DNA from: Teichococcus aestuarii
GTDB taxonomy: Bacteria > Pseudomonadota > Alphaproteobacteria > Acetobacterales > Acetobacteraceae
Assembly: GCF_003116135.1 (NCBI RefSeq)
Contig: NZ_PDOA01000011.1
Coordinates: forward strand, 118,825-159,922
Direction of reading: 5' to 3'
DNA: 41,098 nucleotides
Of this stretch, positions 34,982 to 41,098 are shown piece by piece (position 1 is the stretch's first letter; the number at the start of each line of letters is the position of its first letter). The notes beneath the pieces were generated by a model. It ran no database searches and was not told the origin of the DNA. It saw only the letters and a list, made by a program, of their open reading frames with translations. The translations under genes and the position numbers were made by a program.

Positions 34982-35953
34982 ATGAACGGATATCTGCGCA
35001 CAACCCTCCTGCTGGCGGCGATGACGGCGCTGTTCGTCGCCGTGGGCGGCGTCATCGGCGGGCGGAGCGGCATGATGGTCGCCTTCGGCGTGGCCTGCGC
35101 CACCAACCTCTTCGCCTGGTGGAACAGCGACCGGATGGTGCTGCGCATGCACAACGCGCAGCCCGTCGGCCCGCAGGAGGCGCCGGAACTCTACCGGATG
35201 ACGGCGCGGCTGGCGCAGAATGCCGGGCTGCCCATGCCGGCGCTCTACATCATCCACGAGGACCAGCCGAACGCCTTCGCCACCGGCCGCAGCCCGGAGA
35301 AGGCGGCGGTGGCCGTCAACACCGGCCTGCTCAACCGCATGCCGCCCGACGAGGTGGCCGGCGTCATCGCCCACGAGCTGGCGCATATCCGGAACCGCGA
35401 CACGCTGATCATGACCATGACCGCCTGCCTGGCGGGCGCCATCGGCATGCTGGCGCAGTTCGGCTTCCTGTTCGGCGGCAACCGCGAGCGCGGCATGAAC
35501 CCGATTGCCGCCATCCTGGTGATGCTGCTGGCGCCGATCGGCGCGATGATCGTGCAGATGGCCATCAGCCGCTCCCGCGAATACGAGGCGGACCGGGCGG
35601 GGGCCGAGATCAGCGGCAACCCGCTGGGCCTGGCCAACGCCCTGAGGCGGCTGGAGCAGGGCCGCCTGACGCATGTGAACCAGGCGGCCGAGGCCAACCC
35701 GGCCACCGCCCACATGTTCATCATCAACCCGCTGGCCGGGCTGCGGATGGACGGGCTGTTCTCCACCCATCCCAAGACCGAGAACCGCGTGGCGGCGCTG
35801 ATGGAGCTGGCCGGGCAGATGGGGCCGCCACGCGGGCGGGGGCAGGCCTCCTTCATTCCGCAGACGGGCCTGCCGCCGGCGGGCGGCACGGGTGCGGCGC
35901 CGGGGCCCTGGGGCGCGGCGCCGCCGCGGCGGCAGCGCGGCCCCTGGGGCTGA
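34982..35953 (+). CDS. htpX: Membrane zinc metalloprotease HtpX
   Basis: HtpX is an M48 protease of the inner membrane that degrades misfolded membrane proteins. The 323-residue protein starts with two membrane helices ([37 protein letters not shown]). The zinc site is HELAH in [16 protein letters not shown], with the third ligand Glu in [15 protein letters not shown]. Two further helices lie between them. The last ~50 residues are a Gly/Pro-rich tail ([20 protein letters not shown]), longer than usual. Start ATG 34982 is preceded by a purine-rich AAAGAGG. Confidence 0.95.
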   Translation: MNGYLRTTLLLAAMTALFVAVGGVIGGRSGMMVAFGVACATNLFAWWNSDRMVLRMHNAQPVGPQEAPELYRMTARLAQNAGLPMPALYIIHEDQPNAFATGRSPEKAAVAVNTGLLNRMPPDEVAGVIAHELAHIRNRDTLIMTMTACLAGAIGMLAQFGFLFGGNRERGMNPIAAILVMLLAPIGAMIVQMAISRSREYEADRAGAEISGNPLGLANALRRLEQGRLTHVNQAAEANPATAHMFIINPLAGLRMDGLFSTHPKTENRVAALMELAGQMGPPRGRGQASFIPQTGLPPAGGTGAAPGPWGAAPPRRQRGPWG

Positions 35954-36147
35954 TCCCAGCTTCCGCGGAGCATGGCCGATCCGCCATGGCCGATCCGCCC
36001 GGGGGCGCCGGCGCTTCGCCTGGCTGCGCGCCACCTGGGCGCTCGCCCGCCTCGGGCGGGGCGCAGGGTCCGCGCATCGCGATCTGGTAAGGGCCGGAGG
36101 CAGCGTGGCCTCTCCAGGCGGCGCGGGGGGCGCGGAGAGCCCCCGGC
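35954..36147. other. 194-base intergenic gap between htpX and the LysR gene
   Basis: The gap holds two tandem copies of ATGGCCGATCCGCC (35972-35985 and 35986-35999), which together contain partly palindromic GGCGGATCGGCC-like sequence, and an imperfect stem GGCCTCTCC/GGAGAGCC (36107-36141) that could end the leftward LysR transcript. I see no gene in it. Confidence 0.5.
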
Positions 36148-37071
36148 TCAGCTGGCGGCGGGCGTGGCCTCGCGCGCCACGGCCAGCAGGCGGCGGCGCA
36201 GCCAGGCATGGCCGGGGTCCGCCTCGAAGCGGCGCGGGAAGATCAGCGACAGCCGCATGTGCGGCGTCTCCACCGGGCAGGGGCGCAGCAGCAGCCCGTG
36301 CGCCTCGGCCATCTGCGTGGCCAGCCGGGCGGAGAGCGTCATCACCATGTCGGTGCCCTTCAGGATGGCGGGCACCGCCGAGAGATGCGCCACCACCGCG
36401 CCCAGCCGGCGCGGATGGCCCGCCTCGCGCAGCGGCCCGTCCAGCGCGCCATCGCGCGAGCCGTTGGGCGAATGCAGCAGGTGCGGCCAGGCGGTGAAGC
36501 GCGCCAGTGTCATCTCGCCCTCGGCCAGCGGGTGGCCGCGGCGCATCAGGGTGAGGAAGCCTTCCGGCAGCAGCCGCAGGCGGGTGTAGAGGGCAGGCGG
36601 CTCGGCCAGCATGCCGAGCACTATCTGCACCGCATCCGCCTCCAGCATCTCCAGCGCGTTCACCCGGTCCGCGTGGCGGATCGCCAGCAGGCAGCCGGGC
36701 GCCTCCCGCGCCATGGCGGCCAGCAGCGGCGGCGCCAGCACCGCCTCGGCATATTCCGACAGGCCGATGGGGAAGACCCGGTCCGAGGTGGCGGGGTCGA
36801 AGGGCGCGTGCGCTGCCAGCGCGCCGCGCAGCCGGTCCAGCACCTCCGCCACCGGCTCGGCCAGGGAGAGGGCCAGGGCGGTGGGCTCCACCCCGCCCGG
36901 GCGGCGCAGGAACAGCTCGTCCTTCAGCACCAGCCGCAGGCGGGAGAGGGCGTTGGAGACGGCGGGCTGCGACAGGTTCAGCCGCTGCGCCGCGCGCGTC
37001 ACGTGCCGCTCGCGCGCCACGGCGTCGAACACCCGCAGCAGGTTCAGGTCCAGGGTGGAAAGGTCGGCCAT
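36148..37071 (-). CDS. LysR-family transcriptional regulator
   Basis: A 307-residue LTTR. The helix-turn-helix is DLNLLRVFDAVARERHVTRA followed by AAQRLNLSQPAVSNALSRLR, and the C-terminal part is a two-lobe ligand-binding domain (SDRVFPIGLSEYAEAVLAPP, LIFPRRFEADPGHAWLRRRL). The early part resembles the NodD/LeuO/AphB-like LTTR subgroup with DLNLLRVFDAV. It is divergent from a DoxX-family gene, an arrangement often seen where the LTTR controls its neighbour. The inducer is unknown. Confidence 0.92.
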   Translation of the reverse strand: MADLSTLDLNLLRVFDAVARERHVTRAAQRLNLSQPAVSNALSRLRLVLKDELFLRRPGGVEPTALALSLAEPVAEVLDRLRGALAAHAPFDPATSDRVFPIGLSEYAEAVLAPPLLAAMAREAPGCLLAIRHADRVNALEMLEADAVQIVLGMLAEPPALYTRLRLLPEGFLTLMRRGHPLAEGEMTLARFTAWPHLLHSPNGSRDGALDGPLREAGHPRRLGAVVAHLSAVPAILKGTDMVMTLSARLATQMAEAHGLLLRPCPVETPHMRLSLIFPRRFEADPGHAWLRRRLLAVAREATPAAS

Positions 37072-37092
37072 TGATGGCGCGAATGATGACCG

Positions 37093-37111
37093 TTCCGCAT
37101 GGCGTTTGGAA
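37093..37111. promoter_or_regulatory. Candidate LysR-type binding box
   Basis: TTCC (37093-37096) and GGAA (37108-37111) are separated by exactly 11 bases, fitting the T-N11-A dyad used by LysR-type regulators. It lies 21 bases from the regulator's start in the divergent gap with the DoxX gene. Confidence 0.4.
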
Positions 37112-37191
37112 GCCAGGGTCTCGCCGGGTCTAGGAAAGCGGCGACACGGCCGGGAAGGCCGTCCTTCCATCCTCCGCAAGCGAGCGAACCG

Positions 37192-37620
37192 ATGAACGAC
37201 CCCCGCCTGATCCCCTATGCCACCCTGCTGCTGCGCGTCAGCCTCGGGGTGATGTTCCTGGCCCATGGCTTCCTGATGAAGGTGATGACCTTCGGCCTTG
37301 CCGGCACGATGGGCTATTTCGGCAGCCTGGGCTATCCGCCGGTGCTGGGCGCCGTGGTGGCGCTGGCCGAGACGGCCGCCGGCATCGCCCTGATCCTGGG
37401 CCTCTGGACCCGCCTCGTCTCGCTGCTGGCGGTGCCGATCCTGGTCGGCGCCACGATGCAGCACCTCGGCAATGGCTGGGTGTTCAGCCGTCCGGGCGGC
37501 GGCTGGGAGTTCCCGCTGTTCTGGACGGTGGCGCTGCTGGTGCAGGCGGGCCTCGGCAACGGCGCCTGGGCGCTCTCCACCGCCGCGCTCACGGGCCGTC
37601 GCCAGGCTGTCACCGCCTGA
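37192..37620 (+). CDS. DoxX-family membrane protein
   Basis: A 142-residue four-helix membrane protein of the DoxX/DoxD superfamily. Typical features are LLLRVSLGVMFLAHGFLMKV in helix 1, GYFGSLGYPPVLGAVVALAE leading into helix 2, GIALILGLWTRLVSLLAVPI and the final helix FWTVALLVQAGLGNGAWAL. The family is linked with redox or respiratory functions but a precise activity is not established for this type. It is divergent from, and probably controlled by, the LysR regulator. A hairpin terminator follows ten bases after its stop. Confidence 0.88.
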   Translation: MNDPRLIPYATLLLRVSLGVMFLAHGFLMKVMTFGLAGTMGYFGSLGYPPVLGAVVALAETAAGIALILGLWTRLVSLLAVPILVGATMQHLGNGWVFSRPGGGWEFPLFWTVALLVQAGLGNGAWALSTAALTGRRQAVTA

Positions 37621-37629
37621 ACGGCGAAA

Positions 37630-37655
37630 GGGCCGATCCCTCGCGGGAGCGGCCC
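37630..37655. terminator. Hairpin terminator after the DoxX gene
   Basis: GGGCCG-A-TCCC (37630-37640) pairs with GGGA-G-CGGCCC (37645-37655) around the loop TCGC, with a single A-G mismatch. TTAAAT follows on the right and CTTTCG on the left, so it may act for both the DoxX gene and the converging Met-rich protein gene. Confidence 0.6.
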
Positions 37656-37715
37656 CTTAAATCCTCATCGCAGCCGCCCGGCGCCGCAGTGCCGGACGGC
37701 TGCCGCCGCTTCGCC

Positions 37716-38303
37716 TCAGCGGACGATGCGCGTCGTACCGTCCGGCAGGTGCTCCAGCACGACGCCGCCGCCATTGTAGGCACCGTTGCCGACGCCCTGC
37801 TGCGGCAACTGCACGCCCGCCAGGGGCTGCGCCGGCGTGGACATGGTGTTGCCGGCCGAACCCTGGCCCGTCATGCCGCCCATGCCGTAGGTCGAGGCCG
37901 AGCCCATCGGGCGCTGCATGCCCGAGGCACCCATGCCCTGCCCCGTCATGCCTGAGCCGCTCATGCCCTGGCCCGTCGTTGCGGAACCGCTCATGCCCGA
38001 GCCGCTCATGCCCGGGTTGCTCATGCCCTGGCCTGTCATTCCGGACCCGCTCATGCCGGAGCCCTGCATGGTCCCGCCGCTGGCGGCGCCCGGGCCGCCC
38101 ATCGCGGCGCCGCTGCCCTGCATGCTGCTGCTGCCCTGCATGCTGCTGCCGGAGCCCATGCTGCCGGACATGCCACCCGGCATGCCGCCGCTGCCCATGC
38201 TGTTGCCGGGCGGAACGGCGCTGCCCATCTGCGCGTGGGCCAGCGGGGCGGACACCGCCAGAGCCAGGGACGCCGCCGCGATCGTCAGGGAAATACGGGC
38301 CAT
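37716..38303 (-). CDS. Secreted Met/Gly/Ser-rich repeat protein
   Basis: A 195-residue exported protein. The signal peptide is MARISLTIAAASLALAVSAP...AHA with AQ as the likely cut. The mature part is almost entirely Gly, Ser and Met, with about 22 Met. Its middle consists of nine five-residue units of the type M-S-G-S-G / M-T-G-Q-G (for example MSGSGMTGQGMSNPG), with Met lost in just one unit. The end is different and compact: GVVLEHLPDGTTRIVR. AGGAG nine bases upstream supports ATG 38303; ATG 38321 would add six residues. I know no function; regular Met spacing would suit binding of Cu(I) or Ag(I) or a flexible scaffold, which is inference only. Confidence 0.8.
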   Translation of the reverse strand: MARISLTIAAASLALAVSAPLAHAQMGSAVPPGNSMGSGGMPGGMSGSMGSGSSMQGSSSMQGSGAAMGGPGAASGGTMQGSGMSGSGMTGQGMSNPGMSGSGMSGSATTGQGMSGSGMTGQGMGASGMQRPMGSASTYGMGGMTGQGSAGNTMSTPAQPLAGVQLPQQGVGNGAYNGGGVVLEHLPDGTTRIVR

Positions 38304-38437
38304 TGCTGCCTTCTCCTTCATGCTCGTCTGCGGCCGCCCCGATGGGCGGCCCGATGCCGAAGGAACGCGAGGGGCGCCGGCAGGTTGCCTCGCGCCCCCT
38401 GCCCGCCTTCCTGCCCAGCCGTAGGCCCGGAGGCGGG

Positions 38438-38479
38438 CAGAAGGGAGATGGGGGGCCGGGGGCATTCCTTCCCCCGGCC
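38438..38479 (-). repeat. Dispersed hairpin repeat, copy B, downstream of argG
   Basis: On the minus strand GGCCGGGGG pairs with CCCCCGGCC around AAGGAATG-type bases, then CCCCATCTCCCTTCTGCC. Apart from a few substitutions this equals copy A at 32001-32044. It begins 12 bases after the argG stop in the argG direction, so this copy can act as an argG terminator although its T-run is replaced by CCCTT. Confidence 0.65.
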
Positions 38480-38490
38480 TTTTCAACGGC

Positions 38491-39726
<1,236 letters not shown>

Positions 39727-39797
39727 AGCGTGGGTCCCTTTGTCCGAACGAGCGAAGGCCAGGGGTTTGCCGCAGCGGGGCGGCGCCGGCAAGGCGC

Positions 39798-40364
39798 TCA
39801 TGCCCAGCCGAGGCGGACGGAGCGGGGAATCCGCGCGCGGCCGGCGGCATCGCGCAGCAGCCGGCCGAGGGAGCGCAGCACCGCGGCCCCCGGGCGCGGG
39901 CCGAGCGGCAGGCGGTGCAGGGTTTCGGACAAAAGCGGATCGGGCAGCAGCCAGGGCGGCGCGCCGAGCGCCGAGCGCAGGCCGAGGCGGCGGATCAGGC
40001 GCAGGAGCGGCAGGCCGCCCAGCCGCGCGGTGCGGCGGCAGGCGCGGCAGATGGCGTATTCCAGGGCGCGCAGCGGGTGGCCGGGCGGCGCCTTGGCGAG
40101 GGCGCGCAGCAGGGCGTGCCAGAAGCCGGCATGGGTGAGGCGGCGGAAGAAGCGGGCGACGGTGTCCGGCCGGCCGAAGCGCTCCGGCAGGTGCTTCCAG
40201 GCGGCGCCGGGAAGGTGGGCGAGGTGGAAGATGGCATCGAGCCGGGCGCGCGGATCGGCCAGGCGGCGGCCCTGGGGGGAGAGGGCCGGGAGGAAAGGCT
40301 GGAGGGCGGCCCAGGCGGCGTCGGACAGCGGGGTCCAGGGGGCGGGCGGGGTGAGCCGGGACAT
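39798..40364 (-). CDS. Transposase-derived protein (IS5-type N-terminal DUF4096-like domain), no catalytic domain
   Basis: A 188-residue protein. Residues 10-90 match the DNA-binding N-terminal region of IS5-family transposases: [20 protein letters not shown], then [40 protein letters not shown]. The rest ([40 protein letters not shown]) contains no DDE catalytic residues that I can see and is Arg/Leu-rich, with a Cys pair. It has its own promoter (40391-40420) and GGAG nine bases before the ATG, which is unlike a decayed IS fragment. No flanking inverted repeats are visible. It may be a domesticated transposase or a small DNA-binding protein. Function unknown. Confidence 0.7.
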   Translation of the reverse strand: MSRLTPPAPWTPLSDAAWAALQPFLPALSPQGRRLADPRARLDAIFHLAHLPGAAWKHLPERFGRPDTVARFFRRLTHAGFWHALLRALAKAPPGHPLRALEYAICRACRRTARLGGLPLLRLIRRLGLRSALGAPPWLLPDPLLSETLHRLPLGPRPGAAVLRSLGRLLRDAAGRARIPRSVRLGWA

Positions 40365-40390
40365 GAGGGCCGCTCCGGTGGGGGAGCGGT

Positions 40391-40420
40391 AGGGTATTAG
40401 GAATTTATGCCTTTTGTCAA
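40391..40420 (-). promoter_or_regulatory. Promoter of the transposase-derived gene
   Basis: On the minus strand there is a perfect TTGACA (40415-40420), an 18-base AT-rich spacer and TACCCT (40391-40396). The predicted start lies about 20 bases before the ATG at 40364, leaving room for the GGAG ribosome binding site. Confidence 0.6.
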
Positions 40421-40607
40421 GGTTTTGAGCAGGCTGTCACGAAGCGGCGAATCGCGGGAGGCGGTGAGAATGGCTGTGGCTCCCGGTTCCGCTTTGTGCC
40501 CTTCTCGGACATCCAGATGGATCCACGGCTTCCCCCCCCCAGAGAGGACGTACGCCGCTGAACGCCAATCAGGCAGGGTTGGGCGGAAAGCGGCTATTTG
40601 GCGTATG

Positions 40608-40952
40608 CTATGCCTCCGTCACCCTCTTCATAATCGACAAGAGGACTTCGTAAGGACCATTCTTGTCCCTAAAGTATGATCTGCATTTCTCCACATCATC
40701 ATCGTGGAGAACTGCAAGCCCACTCAGCTTCTTCCCTACATCCCTGAAAAGGCATACCGGCATCGCAAGAATCGCATGCTCTTTTTGGAAGGCCCATATG
40801 TAATCGGGATCACTTGCATACTGATTTAGAAGAGTCCTTAAGACGTTCCTTGTAATTTTTTCTAACGAGGCAGGCGCATTGGGCTCGATCATCGGGCATG
40901 ACCCGTAATTCGCGCGCTCTCGCTCTTTCATGATCCAAGATAAGGGTGCCAT
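40608..40952 (-). CDS. Unknown protein of foreign base composition, 114 residues
   Basis: A 114-residue soluble protein (ATG 40952; GTG 40961 or ATG 40931 are alternatives). It starts MAPLSWIMKERERANYGSCP and includes LEKITRNVLRTLLNQYASDP, YIWAFQKEHAILAMPVCLFR and a final YEVLLSIMKRVTEA. I recognise no family. Its base composition is clearly lower in GC than everything to its left, with many A- and T-ending codons, so it was probably acquired recently. It lies between the transposase-derived gene and the left end of an insertion sequence. The 243 bases to its left (40365-40607) hold only the promoter above and no convincing gene. Confidence 0.6.
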   Translation of the reverse strand: MAPLSWIMKERERANYGSCPMIEPNAPASLEKITRNVLRTLLNQYASDPDYIWAFQKEHAILAMPVCLFRDVGKKLSGLAVLHDDDVEKCRSYFRDKNGPYEVLLSIMKRVTEA

Positions 40953-40974
40953 GCCTTCCACGTCCTGATTAAGG

Positions 40975-41098
40975 CCTGTTAGAGCTTGAATGCTACTCCC
41001 ATGTTTTGGGTATGGCGAAGGGCAAGGACGAGCAGCTTCTCACGGATGCGACCTGGGCGGTGTGGGAGCCGCTGATCGAGGCGGCCAGGCCTCACGGT
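40975..41098 (+). mobile_element. Left end of an IS5-type insertion sequence (cut by window edge)
   Basis: The sequence from about 40975 (GGCCTGTTAGAGCTTGAATG) leads directly into a transposase start at 41012. The exact outer end, the inverted repeat and the target duplication cannot be fixed because the right end is outside the window. The position next to an AT-richer gene fits an insertion hot spot. Confidence 0.6.
41012..41098 (+). CDS. IS5-family transposase (N-terminal part only)
   Basis: ATG 41012 opens a frame that begins MAKGKDEQLLTDATWAVWEP and continues LIEAARPHG to the window end. The motif LTDxxWxxxEPLI is the start of the DUF4096-type DNA-binding region of IS5-family (often IS427-like) transposases. 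It can be aligned with the [14 protein letters not shown] start of the transposase-derived gene at 39798-40364. The catalytic part lies outside the window. Confidence 0.75.
   Translation, partial: MAKGKDEQLLTDATWAVWEPLIEAARPHG

Noticed and set aside
37916-38070. Regularly spaced short repeats that could suggest a CRISPR array
   Set aside because: The ~15-bp period is in frame with the Met-rich pentads; there are no unique spacers of 30 bases or so.
40407-40679. Plus-strand frame of 90 codons in the low-GC edge
   Set aside because: It overlaps the promoter of the transposase-derived gene and the end of the minus-strand gene, has no ribosome binding site, and its product looks random.

Overview
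The window is very GC-rich (roughly 70% or more by eye), with dense, tightly packed genes. Protein content points to an alphaproteobacterium of the Acetobacteraceae, Roseomonas-like: a tRNA-Tyr/tRNA-Gly/EF-Tu cluster, an SDHAF4-type (DUF1674) protein, a TctC-type binding protein, KpsC-type capsule genes and a CueR/CopA/CopZ operon. The assignment rests on gene style and base composition, not on a marker-gene comparison.

Layout. 1-554: start of tuf with tRNA-Gly and tRNA-Tyr, all on the minus strand behind a recognisable TTGACA promoter. 641-5884: RlmB-type rRNA methyltransferase, two small unknown proteins, a TctC-like binding protein, a GABA-type aminotransferase and a membrane protein, ending in a strong terminator. 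5976-9532: a molybdenum/tungsten block (fdhD, mobA, a 41-residue membrane protein, a tungstate-type binding protein, and a divergent one-component regulator built from a helix-turn-helix plus a binding-protein-like domain). 9641-13961: a trypsin-like periplasmic protease, then the copper operon copA-cueR-copZ with overlapping ATGA junctions, a CueR-type promoter placed for a leaderless copA message, and a 20-bp tandem repeat directly after copZ. 13962-17520: an unknown protein, a GNAT acetyltransferase, then a class III CoA-transferase coupled to a D-tartrate-dehydratase-like enolase-superfamily enzyme.

17531-29557: a capsule/surface polysaccharide region. It holds two GT4-type glycosyltransferases, a BluB gene coupled to one of them, a minus-strand export operon (small lipoprotein, KpsM, KpsT, KpsE, KpsD-like), and a plus-strand KpsC-like Kdo transferase followed by a short-chain dehydrogenase that seems to use a CTG start. 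The logic is an ABC-transporter-dependent (group 2 type) capsule: KpsC builds the Kdo linker on lipid, KpsMT flips the chain, KpsE and KpsD carry it across the periplasm and outer membrane.

29561-39726: housekeeping and metabolic genes (rsmD, an RsuA/RluB-type pseudouridine synthase, a class I amidotransferase-type hydrolase, SDR, tadA, MFS transporter, SDHAF4-like protein, htpX, a LysR/DoxX divergent pair, a secreted Met/Gly-rich repeat protein, argG). 39798-41098: a mobile-DNA edge, with a short transposase-derived gene carrying its own promoter, an AT-richer gene of foreign character, and the left end of an IS5-type insertion sequence cut by the window end.

The observations I think most worth following are the KpsC-like protein whose first Kdo-transferase half has lost its catalytic motifs, the Met-pentad secreted protein, the transposase-derived orphan gene, the tungstate-type sensor with a possible operator array, and several intergenic repeats. 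None of these alone proves a new system.
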